DNA of 64,000 nucleotides from Bacillota bacterium. GTDB lineage: Bacteria; Bacillota; Clostridia; Christensenellales; SZUA-584. The notes beneath the pieces are model-generated. The model made no database searches, was not told where the DNA came from, and worked only from the letters and a program-made list of their open reading frames with translations. Made by a program: the position numbers and the translations under genes. Positions 43,149 to 51,145 of this stretch are shown here, in pieces. Each line of letters opens with the position of its first letter. Position 1 is the stretch's first letter. The stretch is taken from assembly GCA_023459495.1 (NCBI GenBank), contig JAEWTL010000013.1, positions 62,001-126,000 on the forward strand. Reading direction: 5' to 3'.

Positions 43149-43178
43149 TTGCACCGGCATAGCCTCCTGTACGATAAT
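43149..43178 (+). promoter_or_regulatory. Possible promoter of the EAL-CBS-GGDEF gene
   Basis: TTGCAC (43149-43154), 18-base spacer, GATAAT (43173-43178), 26 bases before the start. AAGGAAGG serves as ribosome binding site. Confidence 0.5.
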
Positions 43179-43204
43179 CTTAATGTAAAGGAAGGCAAGA
43201 CAGC

Positions 43205-44968
43205 ATGCAGCGATTAGCAAATGAAGAAGAGCTTTCAGCATTAAATGAACAACTCCAGCAGGTGATTGCGGACGGTCAGATCAGGCCCTTGTTTCAGCCG
43301 ATCGTCTCGTTGCGGGATGCGGAGATACTGGGGTATGAGGCGCTGAGCCGTGGGCCTTCGGGCACCGAGCTCGAAAGCCCTGACATGCTCTTTACCCTCG
43401 CCGAGCGGTTTCAGTGCCTGTGGGATCTGGAATGGCTCTGCCGCACAAAAGCGCTGGAGGCGTTTCAGGCCTCAGGCGCAAAAACGAGGCTGTTTTTAAA
43501 CGTGAACCCCAACGTAATCGAGGACGTCAAGTTCAAGACGGGCTTCACGAGGGACTACCTGAAAACGTTCAGCATCAACCCGGAGGGTCTCGTATTCGAG
43601 ATCACGGAACGGCAGGCGATACTCAACAACGGCGAATTCAAGAAGGTCATCAGCCACTACAAGGAGCAGGATTACAAGATCGCCATTGACGACGCGGGCG
43701 CGGGCTACGCAGGCCTCAACCTGATTTCCGATGTGCAGCCGCATTACTTAAAGCTCGATATGAACCTGATCCGTGGCATCGACAAGGACACGGTCAAACA
43801 GGCCCTCGTGAAAAGCATGCAGGAGTTCTCGCGCATCACAGGCACCTACCTCATCGCGGAAGGCATCGAAACCGTGGCGGAGCTGGAAACGCTGATCCTG
43901 TTCGGCGTACACTACGGGCAGGGCTTTTTCATCGGCAGGCCCGGAGCTGTCGCTCCCATCCGCCCCGAGGTGATCCACACGATTATCGACATCAACGAGC
44001 GGCGCAACCATCTGCGCGGCTACCATATTTCCGAGATCTATATCGGTAACCTGTGCGTAGACGCGATACTGACCGAGGCGCAGGCATCCATATCCGAGGT
44101 GTACGACCGCATGGACAAGGCACGCAATGTACCGGGCTTCTGTGTGGTGGACGAGGGCGTGGTCGAAGGCGTGCTGACGTGCAACCGGCTGAACGCAGTG
44201 GTGGCGGGCGTATACGGTTACAGCCTGTATTCGCGCAAGGCCGTGCGGGACATCATGGATACGGACTTCCTGTCCCTCGACTACAAGACCCCGGTCAATG
44301 TAGCGGGCAAGCTCGCCATGGCGCGCCCTGCCACTCAGGTGTACGATTTCATCACCGTCACCATGGACGGCAAGTATTACGGCATCGTGACCATCCGCGA
44401 CCTGCTCGACAAAACCATCGAGATCGAAGTAGCGCAGGCGGCGCAGATGAACCCGCTCACCATGCTGCCGGGCAACGTACTGATCGAAAAAGCGCTGGAT
44501 GAAACGCTGCACTCCGAAGCCCGTCAATGCGTGCTGTACTTTGATATCGACAACTTCAAGGCGTACAACGATGTATATGGCTTTGAAAATGGCGACCGAA
44601 TGATCGCGCAGCTCGCCAAGCTGATTGCGGCATCGGTGGGCAGCAGCGATTTTGTGGGCCATATCGGTGGAGACGACTTTGTGGCCATCGTCGAGGGTGG
44701 CCGCGCCGAAGCCATCTGCTGCCGACTGATCGATGAGTTCAGCCGCAGCACCGCCGCATATTTCAGCGAGCAGGACCGCGGCCGGGGCTTTATCACCACG
44801 CGCAACCGCCGCGGCGAGGAGGAACAGTACCCGCTTGTCACGCTGTCCATCGCGGGCATTTCCACATGGAAGGACCGTTTTCCCAACGTATACGCGCTGT
44901 CCGCCGAGTCCAGCAGCATCAAAAAGGAATGTAAGATGATCCCCGGCGGCGCATACATTATCCGCTAA
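43205..44968 (+). CDS. EAL-CBS-GGDEF cyclic-di-GMP protein
   Basis: 587 residues, soluble. EAL domain (about 27-260): FQPIVSL, YEALSRG (the E-x-L-x-R motif), FLNVNP, EITER, IDDAGAGYAG, YLKLD, AEGIET and GQGFFIGRP, so the metal and catalytic residues appear intact, with DDAG in place of DDFG. CBS pair at about 265-395 (VDAILTEAQASISEVYD and VRDIMDTDFLSLDYKTPV), suited to adenine-nucleotide sensing. GGDEF at about 405-587 reads IGGDDFVAIV, a conservative GGDDF variant, without an RxxD inhibitory site. It is probably a phosphodiesterase, with uncertain cyclase activity. Confidence 0.93.
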   Translation: MQRLANEEELSALNEQLQQVIADGQIRPLFQPIVSLRDAEILGYEALSRGPSGTELESPDMLFTLAERFQCLWDLEWLCRTKALEAFQASGAKTRLFLNVNPNVIEDVKFKTGFTRDYLKTFSINPEGLVFEITERQAILNNGEFKKVISHYKEQDYKIAIDDAGAGYAGLNLISDVQPHYLKLDMNLIRGIDKDTVKQALVKSMQEFSRITGTYLIAEGIETVAELETLILFGVHYGQGFFIGRPGAVAPIRPEVIHTIIDINERRNHLRGYHISEIYIGNLCVDAILTEAQASISEVYDRMDKARNVPGFCVVDEGVVEGVLTCNRLNAVVAGVYGYSLYSRKAVRDIMDTDFLSLDYKTPVNVAGKLAMARPATQVYDFITVTMDGKYYGIVTIRDLLDKTIEIEVAQAAQMNPLTMLPGNVLIEKALDETLHSEARQCVLYFDIDNFKAYNDVYGFENGDRMIAQLAKLIAASVGSSDFVGHIGGDDFVAIVEGGRAEAICCRLIDEFSRSTAAYFSEQDRGRGFITTRNRRGEEEQYPLVTLSIAGISTWKDRFPNVYALSAESSSIKKECKMIPGGAYIIR

Positions 44969-45023
44969 ACCCATTCCTGATAACCATATCGAAAAAATAT
45001 CTTTGCCAAAACGTCTGCCCTTA

Positions 45024-45052
45024 TTGAAACAATACATGGGTTCATGTATGAT
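45024..45052 (+). promoter_or_regulatory. Promoter with embedded palindrome
   Basis: TTGAAA (45024-45029), 17-base spacer, TATGAT (45047-45052). The spacer holds an inverted repeat ATACATG/CATGTAT (45032-45038 and 45043-45049), a possible repressor site. Confidence 0.6.
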
Positions 45053-45114
45053 GAGCAAAGACTTCTCCAATCGGGTAAAAATGGTTAATAATTTATAGCA
45101 ACAGGAGCAGACTT

Positions 45115-45786
45115 ATGAAAACAGACATCAATTCGGAAAAATTCTCCAAAGCCTTCGAACTGTTCATCGCAATCGTCCTAGGATTAACCGCTGTGCTCAC
45201 CGCCTACGCCTCGTGGCAGGGCTCGCTGTACGGTGGCATCCAAGCCCAGAACTACACCGAAGGCAATGCAACGCTGGCGGACGGCAACGAACGCTATAAC
45301 GCTGCTTCCCAACTTATCATGCAGGATATGCAAACCTGGAATGAAATCAGCAGCTTGCGTGTAGACCAGGCATTCGCGGAATCCGCAGGCGAAACGGACG
45401 AGGTGAGCCGCATCCAGTACAAGCTGGACTACCTGATGTACAACAACGTATCCCCGGATTTAGAAGCGGCCATTGCTTGGGCGGACGAGCAGACCGACTA
45501 CGCCTCTCCGTTTGAAATGGAAGGCTATGTTGACAGCTACTACGTCGATGCGAACACCGTTTTGGACTCAGGTTACGCAAAGATCACTGCGGGCAACGAA
45601 GCCAACGGCCATGGCGACAAACAGGGGTTGGTCACGGTCATATTCGCGGTGGTGCTGTTCATGCTGGGTATCGTCAGCACCTTCAACAACATGAGGACCA
45701 AATTCGTTGTCACAGGCATCTCCATCGTAGCGCTTGTGTATGGCATCATTACGATGCTGACCATACCGATGGTCACCTTGGGCTGA
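45115..45786 (+). CDS. Hypothetical membrane protein (DUF4337-like topology)
   Basis: 223 residues. One N-terminal membrane helix (FELFIAIVLGLTAVLTAYAS), then a soluble acidic helical domain (about 40-165), then two more helices (GLVTVIFAVVLFMLGIVST and VVTGISIVALVYGIITML). This one-plus-two arrangement and the YASWQG motif after helix 1 resemble DUF4337-type proteins, which have no known role. ACAGGAGCAGACTT precedes the ATG; monocistronic with its own promoter and terminator. Confidence 0.8.
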   Translation: MKTDINSEKFSKAFELFIAIVLGLTAVLTAYASWQGSLYGGIQAQNYTEGNATLADGNERYNAASQLIMQDMQTWNEISSLRVDQAFAESAGETDEVSRIQYKLDYLMYNNVSPDLEAAIAWADEQTDYASPFEMEGYVDSYYVDANTVLDSGYAKITAGNEANGHGDKQGLVTVIFAVVLFMLGIVSTFNNMRTKFVVTGISIVALVYGIITMLTIPMVTLG

Positions 45787-45807
45787 CCGAGTAAACGCTA
45801 CATGCAA

Positions 45808-45840
45808 AAGCCCGCCGAGGAAATGTCGGCGGGCTTGTTT
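45808..45840 (+). terminator. Terminator of the membrane-protein gene
   Basis: AAGCCCGCCGA (45808-45818) pairs with TCGGCGGGCT (45826-45835), followed by TGTTT. Confidence 0.88.
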
Positions 45841-45879
45841 CATATGACTATCTGATTCCGGGGTATTGATAGTTAGCTT

Positions 45880-46055
45880 GGTCTCCCTTTAGCAGCTCTC
45901 CAGCCCAGTGGCAGAAGTTTTCCTGTCACACTAGGCTGTTTATTGCACAGCCTGCTTTGATGCCTTCGGCTAAGTTGCACGGCTGCCGCGCCTCGTGCCA
46001 GCAATTGAATCAGGCAGAAGAGCGACGTATCTCGCATAGGTTTAGCACCTTTTAA
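45880..46055. other. Structured gene-free interval, possible RNA element
   Basis: Between the terminators of two converging genes lie about 175 bases with no supported gene. They contain a perfect hairpin AGGCTGT/ACAGCCT (45933-45953) and a CACG...CGTG-type stem rich in GGCTGCC and GCCTTCGGC (about 45970-46005). A TTTAGCA sequence occurs near both ends. It could be a small structured RNA; I cannot match it to a known riboswitch or ncRNA family. Confidence 0.35.
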
Positions 46056-46061
46056 GGGATG

Positions 46062-46084
46062 AAAAAGGCCTGCCGCAGCAGGCC
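46062..46084 (-). terminator. Terminator of the sensor-GGDEF gene
   Basis: Minus-strand GGCCTGC (rc of 46078-46084) pairs with GCAGGCC (rc of 46067-46073) around a 4-base loop, and is followed by TTTTT. Confidence 0.88.
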
Positions 46085-46107
46085 ATAAAAGTGTATCGAG
46101 ACTTTCT

Positions 46108-47616
46108 CTAATTCGCGCTTTCACAGAATAAATAATGGTTTTTACCGCGCCGTTTTACTTCGCAAAGTGCGTTATCCGCACATTTCAGCATTGTTTTCTG
46201 CGTATTGCCGCGTTCCGGGCAGATGCAGGCGCCGATGCTCATGCCAACTTTGACCGGGAAACTGCTCAACCCGGCTTTCGCCTTATTCATAATCTCGTCC
46301 AGTGTACGCTGATAATCTTCTTTGTTATCGCCATACAGCACGATACCAAACTCGTCTCCTCCCCAGCGGTACGCTTTCAATTTCTGTTGGTCAAAACTCC
46401 GCAGAATATCTGCTATCAAAAAGAGCAGCCTGTCTCCTTCCATATGCCCTAACTCATCGTTAACGGTTTTAAAGTTATCAATATCCATCAGCGCGAATGC
46501 AAATGTGCTGCCTTCTGCAAACAGTTCGTCAACGTCCTTTTCCAACACATAACGGTTGGGCAACCCGGTCAGCTTATCGTGAAACGCGATATACTCCTTC
46601 TCTTCTATCGTCGTTCGCAGGCGCTGAATCAGCAGAGTGAATGCCCGGGCCAACACGCCCGTTTCATCCTTTCGCCGGGTGAACTGTTCAGGTACATTTC
46701 CTGTATGGTCGATATTCTCCACGTATCGTGCAAGATTCGTAACAGCCCCGGTCATATGCATTGACAGGTAATAAACGATTACCGCGATGACGACGAGGCT
46801 TCCTGCCGCCAACAGGACGTAGTTGATCTCATATTCTTTAAGCTTTCCTATGATATCTGATTGATCAACATAGGACGTAATACGCAGCGGGATATTATTC
46901 AAAGTCATGGTGTAAGCGTATATATCCTTCTTACTATCGGGCCCGTCCAGCGTGATCCAGGACATTGTCGCTTCCGGCGGTAGTTTGCCCGGTTCTTTAC
47001 AGTCCATCTTATGAAACTGAGTCGGAAACAGCACTTCTCCAGTTGACGTTGAAATGACAACATTCTTTCCTTTGAGCGTATCCGATGATATAAAATCCGC
47101 CCACATCCAATCCGCTTTCCGTTTCAACACCATCTGATATTGAGTGCCGTCATAGCTGGTCATTGCTGGTTCGGATATCAGTAAGCCGGGAGTTTCCCCG
47201 ATATACAGATTGCCATACTGTATTGTTTCCTGTACGGATGAGAAGGGGGTATTTCTGTCAGGCGGATAATCGACATACCATTCATGATATACTTTATAGC
47301 AGTCATCACCCCACATCAACAGCATATATTCATACTGAAACAGTTGAACAATTTCCTGCACCGTCTTGATTTTTTTATCAAGCGTGTCACCGGATGATAT
47401 TTCTGAGCATACCATTACTGCCCGGATAACATAGATATCCGAATAGACATTTTTATTGATTGCAAAAGCCGCTTCATTGCAAATTTGTTGTGCTTCCGCC
47501 TCCAAATCATCCTGAAGGCTTGCATTCATGGTTATAAAAAACACATACCCCAATAATGAGATAATCAATAAAAATACAAAAGATATTACAACTGTAATCT
47601 TAACTTTAAGGTTCAC
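46108..47616 (-). CDS. Membrane sensor diguanylate cyclase (dCACHE-like, HAMP, GGDEF)
   Basis: About 502 residues from GTG 47616, placed five bases after GGAGG. N-terminal membrane helix (ITVVISFVFLLIISLLGYVFF), an extracytoplasmic sensor of about 240 residues resembling a double-CACHE domain, and a second helix (YVLLAAGSLVVIAVIVYYL). A HAMP-like segment follows (TNLARYVENIDHTGNVPEQF), then a GGDEF domain with an intact site YRWGGDEFGIVLYGD. The RSFD nearby is too far from GGDEF to be a normal inhibitory site. Makes cyclic-di-GMP in response to an external ligand. Confidence 0.94.
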   Translation of the reverse strand: MNLKVKITVVISFVFLLIISLLGYVFFITMNASLQDDLEAEAQQICNEAAFAINKNVYSDIYVIRAVMVCSEISSGDTLDKKIKTVQEIVQLFQYEYMLLMWGDDCYKVYHEWYVDYPPDRNTPFSSVQETIQYGNLYIGETPGLLISEPAMTSYDGTQYQMVLKRKADWMWADFISSDTLKGKNVVISTSTGEVLFPTQFHKMDCKEPGKLPPEATMSWITLDGPDSKKDIYAYTMTLNNIPLRITSYVDQSDIIGKLKEYEINYVLLAAGSLVVIAVIVYYLSMHMTGAVTNLARYVENIDHTGNVPEQFTRRKDETGVLARAFTLLIQRLRTTIEEKEYIAFHDKLTGLPNRYVLEKDVDELFAEGSTFAFALMDIDNFKTVNDELGHMEGDRLLFLIADILRSFDQQKLKAYRWGGDEFGIVLYGDNKEDYQRTLDEIMNKAKAGLSSFPVKVGMSIGACICPERGNTQKTMLKCADNALCEVKRRGKNHYLFCESAN

Positions 47617-47732
47617 ATATTCCTCCGAAACCATTTATCTTTAGGGGACATAATATTTATCGGATATTTGTACAGAAATCATAAATGACAAGCCTACCAG
47701 TGAGCACTACAGAGCAAACCATAAGCGCAAAT

Positions 47733-47762
47733 AAAAAACGCCCTATGCAAGGTATAGGGCGT
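47733..47762 (-). terminator. Terminator of uvrA
   Basis: Minus-strand ACGCCCTAT pairs with ATAGGGCGT (47754-47762 with 47738-47746), followed by TTTTTT. It lies 24 bases past the uvrA stop. Confidence 0.88.
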
Positions 47763-47786
47763 CGGTCCATCTGATTATGTGATATC

Positions 47787-50618
47787 TCAATCGTTCTGTG
47801 CGCTAAGCAGTGGCTTTAAAAACTTGCCGGTGATGCTGGCCTTGTCTTTCGCGATGTGCTCCGGTGCGCCCTGCGCGATGATGCGACCGCCCCCGTCGCC
47901 GCCGCCCGGCCCCAGGTCGATCACGTGGTCCGCGCATTTGATCACGTCAAGGTTATGCTCAATTACGATCACGGTGTTGCCCTTGTCTGCCAGCCGCGCG
48001 AGGATGGACACCAGCCGCTTCACGTCGTCCGCGTGAAGGCCGGTGGTCGGCTCGTCGAGGATGAACAGCGTGTTGCCCGTCTGCCGCTTGGAGAGATAGG
48101 TCGCCAGCTTTACGCGCTGCGCCTCGCCGCCCGAAAGCGTGGTGGAGGGCTGTCCCAGTCGGATGTAGCCGAGGCCCACGTCGGAGAGCACCTGCAGGAT
48201 GTTGCTGATGGACGGGATGCCGGAAAAGAACTCCAGCGCCTCCTCTACCGTCATGTCCAGCACTTCCTGTATGTTCTTGCCCTTGTAGTGCACCTCCAGC
48301 GTCTCACGGTTGTAGCGCGCGCCCTTGCACACCTCGCACGGCACGTACACGTCCGGCAGAAAGTGCATCTCGATCTTGATGATACCGTCGCCCTTGCACG
48401 CTTCGCAGCGCCCGCCCGCCACGTTGAACGAGAACCGGCCCTTGGCAAAACCGCGCACCTTGGCGTCCTTGGTCCCAGCAAACAGGTCGCGGATGTTCGT
48501 GAACACGCCGGTGTAAGTAGCCGGGTTGGACCGCGGCGTGCGGCCGATAGGACTTTGGTCGATGTCGATCACCTTGTCGATCATCTCAATACCATCAATG
48601 CGCGTATGCCGGCCTGGCTTATCCTTGGCGCGGTAGATGCTCTTGGCGAGCGACTTGTATAGTATCTCGTTGACCAGCGTGGATTTGCCGCTGCCCGACA
48701 CGCCTGTCACCGCAGTGATGACGCCCATCGGGAAGGTCACGTCGATGTCCTTCAGGTTATGCTCCGCTGCGCCCACCACGGTGAACTGCCCGGAGGGTTC
48801 ACGGCGCTTGTCCGGCACGTCGATCTTGAGCGCGCCCGAGAGGTACTGCCCGGTCAGGGAGTTCGGGTCTCGCTGCAGCTGTTCCGGCGTGCCCTGCGAT
48901 ACCACCTGCCCGCCGTGTACGCCCGCGCCCGGTCCCATGTCGATCACCCAGTCTGCACTGCGGATCGTATCCTCGTCGTGCTCCACCACGATCAGCGTGT
49001 TGCCGAGCTTCTGCAAGGCGCGCAGCGTGGTCAGCAGTTTTTCGTTGTCGCTCTGGTGCAGGCCGATGCTCGGCTCGTCGAGGATGTACAGCACACCCGT
49101 AAGGCCGGAGCCGATCTGTGTGGCGAGCCGGATGCGCTGCGCCTCACCGCCAGAGAGCGTCCCCGCGGCCCGTGAGAGCGTGAGGTAGGAAAGCCCCACA
49201 TTGCGCAAAAAGTTCAGCCGGGCACGCAGCTCCTTCATGATACGGTCCGCGATCATATGCTGCCGGTCGGTCAAGGTCAGTTTGTCGAAGAAGTCCCAAA
49301 TGGCGTCGATGGACAGTTCGGAGACCTCCGCGATGTTGAGTCCGCCGATGCGCACCGCAAGCGGTTCGGGCTTGTAGCGCGTGCCGCCGCAGACGGGGCA
49401 TTTGAGCTCCGTCATGTACTTCTCGATCTCCTCCTTCATCATGTCGGAGTCGGTCTGGCGATAGCGGCGCTCCAGATTCGGAATGATGCCCTCGAAGCGG
49501 TTCAAAAACGTGCCCTGTCCGTAGTCAGAGGCGTATTCCACCTCAAAGCGCTCCCCGTTGGTTCCGTAGAGCAGCATGTGCTGTATCTTGGGATCGAGCT
49601 GTTCAAACGGCGCGTCCATGGAAAAGCCATAGTGTTTGGCCATGCCCTTGAAGTACTGCGCACCCCAGTTGTCCGAAGCCGAGTTCCAGCCCGTCACGCG
49701 CAGCGCGCCTTCGTTTAAGGATTTCGTCCTGTCCGGCACCACAAGGTCCTCGTCCACCTTGACGATGGTGCCGAGGCCGGAGCAGTGCGGGCATGCGCCG
49801 TAAGGCGCATTGAACGAGAACATGCGCGGCGAGATCTCCTCAATGCTGATGCCGCAGTCGATGCATGCGTAGTTCTGCGAGTAGCGGTGCTCCTCGTTCG
49901 TATCCGCGTCGACGACCTTCACCACGCCCTCGCCCAGCGCGAGAGCAGTTTCTACAGAAGTGCGCAGACGCGAATCCGGCTCGCCGCTGCGCAGCACCAC
50001 GCGGTCCACCACCGCGTCAATGGTGTGCTTGATATTCTTGTCGAGTGTGATCTCCTCGTCCAGCGTATAGGTATTGCCGTCCACAATCACGCGCGAATAG
50101 CCGGAACGCGTCAGGTCCTCGAACACCTTCTCGTGCCGCCCCTTGCGGCCCTTGATGACGGGCGCCTGGATCATCAGCCGCGTGCCCTCCGGCAATTTCA
50201 CGATCTCGTCCACGATCTGGTCCACGGTCTGCCGCTCGATCTTCTTGCCGCACTGCGGGCAGTACACGTCGCCCGCGCGCGCATAGAGCAGACGCAGGTA
50301 GTCGTGAATCTCCGTCACCGTGCCCACCGTGGAACGCGGGTTGCGGCTGGTGGTCTTCTGGTCAATGGAGATAGCGGGCGACAGGCCATCGATGCTGTCT
50401 ACGTCCGGCTTCTCCATCTGGCCCAAAAACATGCGCGCGTAAGCCGACAGCGACTCCACATAGCGCCGCTGCCCCTCCGCGTAGATGGTATCAAACGCGA
50501 GCGACGACTTGCCGCTGCCCGAGAGGCCCGTGATGACCACGAGCTGATCGCGCGGAATGTCCACATCGATGTTCTTTAAATTGTGCTCCCTTGCTCCCTT
50601 AATGCTGATCTTTTCCAT
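47787..50618 (-). CDS. uvrA: Excinuclease ABC subunit A
   Basis: Damage-recognition ATPase of nucleotide excision repair. 943 residues, normal length. Two ABC-type nucleotide sites: Walker A GLSGSGKSSLAFDT (about 31-44) and GVSGSGKSTLVNEI in the second half. Signature motifs LSGGEAQRIRLATQIGSGLT and LSGGEAQRVKLATYLS; zinc-binding Cys sets (CPQCGKKI, CIDCGISI with CPHC, CPVCGGTRYKPE, and CEACKGDGIIKIEMHFLPDV with CEVCKG). AAGGATATCCC precedes the ATG. Same strand as uvrB, but separated by a small gene and a palindrome cluster. Confidence 0.98.
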   Translation of the reverse strand: MEKISIKGAREHNLKNIDVDIPRDQLVVITGLSGSGKSSLAFDTIYAEGQRRYVESLSAYARMFLGQMEKPDVDSIDGLSPAISIDQKTTSRNPRSTVGTVTEIHDYLRLLYARAGDVYCPQCGKKIERQTVDQIVDEIVKLPEGTRLMIQAPVIKGRKGRHEKVFEDLTRSGYSRVIVDGNTYTLDEEITLDKNIKHTIDAVVDRVVLRSGEPDSRLRTSVETALALGEGVVKVVDADTNEEHRYSQNYACIDCGISIEEISPRMFSFNAPYGACPHCSGLGTIVKVDEDLVVPDRTKSLNEGALRVTGWNSASDNWGAQYFKGMAKHYGFSMDAPFEQLDPKIQHMLLYGTNGERFEVEYASDYGQGTFLNRFEGIIPNLERRYRQTDSDMMKEEIEKYMTELKCPVCGGTRYKPEPLAVRIGGLNIAEVSELSIDAIWDFFDKLTLTDRQHMIADRIMKELRARLNFLRNVGLSYLTLSRAAGTLSGGEAQRIRLATQIGSGLTGVLYILDEPSIGLHQSDNEKLLTTLRALQKLGNTLIVVEHDEDTIRSADWVIDMGPGAGVHGGQVVSQGTPEQLQRDPNSLTGQYLSGALKIDVPDKRREPSGQFTVVGAAEHNLKDIDVTFPMGVITAVTGVSGSGKSTLVNEILYKSLAKSIYRAKDKPGRHTRIDGIEMIDKVIDIDQSPIGRTPRSNPATYTGVFTNIRDLFAGTKDAKVRGFAKGRFSFNVAGGRCEACKGDGIIKIEMHFLPDVYVPCEVCKGARYNRETLEVHYKGKNIQEVLDMTVEEALEFFSGIPSISNILQVLSDVGLGYIRLGQPSTTLSGGEAQRVKLATYLSKRQTGNTLFILDEPTTGLHADDVKRLVSILARLADKGNTVIVIEHNLDVIKCADHVIDLGPGGGDGGGRIIAQGAPEHIAKDKASITGKFLKPLLSAQND

Positions 50619-50725
50619 GGGATATCCTTAGTCTCCTGATTCAAAACTTATATTTCACTCCCCGCCGGGAGTAATAATCATTTGGCCCCCAGGGTCGCCT
50701 AAACTCAATGACAAACCTGTTTTGC

Positions 50726-50885
50726 GAGGGCTCTGCCCTCGTGCTCCCGTCCAAGGAACCAGTCCCTTGGAGATCCCTTCATCCGCGAACCGTCTGAACA
50801 GGGCGGTTCGCTCGCCGGGATTCTAAAGGGGCAATGCCCCTTTAGCGAAGGTTCGGGGGGGTGAAGGTTAGGAGGCGGAGCCTCC
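50726..50885. repeat. Cluster of five perfect palindromes
   Basis: In 160 bases lie GAGGGCTCTGCCCTC (50726-50740), CCAAGG...CCTTGG (50751-50770), GCGAACCG...CGGTTCGC (50785-50811), CTAAAGGGGC-AAT-GCCCCTTTAG (50823-50845) and GGAGGC-GGA-GCCTCC (50871-50885). They fill the gap between the small Cys protein gene and uvrA. Translated frames across them are by-products. Confidence 0.75.
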
Positions 50886-50915
50886 AAGAAATACGTTTTA
50901 TAGCGGTGATACGCT

Positions 50916-51125
50916 CTAGCGCTTGTCCCTCGGACAGTGCGCGCAACCCGCGCAGACCCGGTGAAAATCCTCTACGTCCGCATAACGGCGCGACAGGCGA
51001 ATCCATTGCTCCAGATCACGCAGGGAATCCTTCGGCCCGCCCTGCCCTGCAAAATAATACTCCCGGCACAGGCCGTCTTCTATCTCTCTGTCCACCGCAG
51101 GACAGTACCATTCGTTGTTTTTCAA
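50916..51125 (-). CDS. Small cysteine-containing protein downstream of uvrB
   Basis: About 69 residues, starting with TTG 51125 (GAGGAAAGC upstream); GTG 51137 is an alternative. It starts 20 bases after the uvrB stop, so it is cotranscribed. Four to five Cys: WYCPAVDREI, GLCREYYFAG and the C-terminal CAGCAHCP, plus aromatic and acidic residues, suggesting a small zinc or Fe-S domain. The opening (WYCPAVDREIEDGLCREYY) resembles short clostridial proteins of unknown role. It may be a repair accessory or simply a passenger. Too short for confident family assignment. Confidence 0.65.
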   Translation of the reverse strand: MKNNEWYCPAVDREIEDGLCREYYFAGQGGPKDSLRDLEQWIRLSRRYADVEDFHRVCAGCAHCPRDKR

Positions 51126-51145
51126 AGCTTTCCTCACTTATGCCT

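Noticed and set aside
45880..46055. Cobalamin or cyclic-di-GMP riboswitch
   Set aside because: Some fragments (GGTGCTAAA, GCCACTG) look suggestive, but the conserved cores and order are missing, and no gene lies in the right place downstream.
50705..50887. A 60-residue frame across the palindrome cluster
   Set aside because: Pro- and Glu-rich by-product of palindromes; no start signals.
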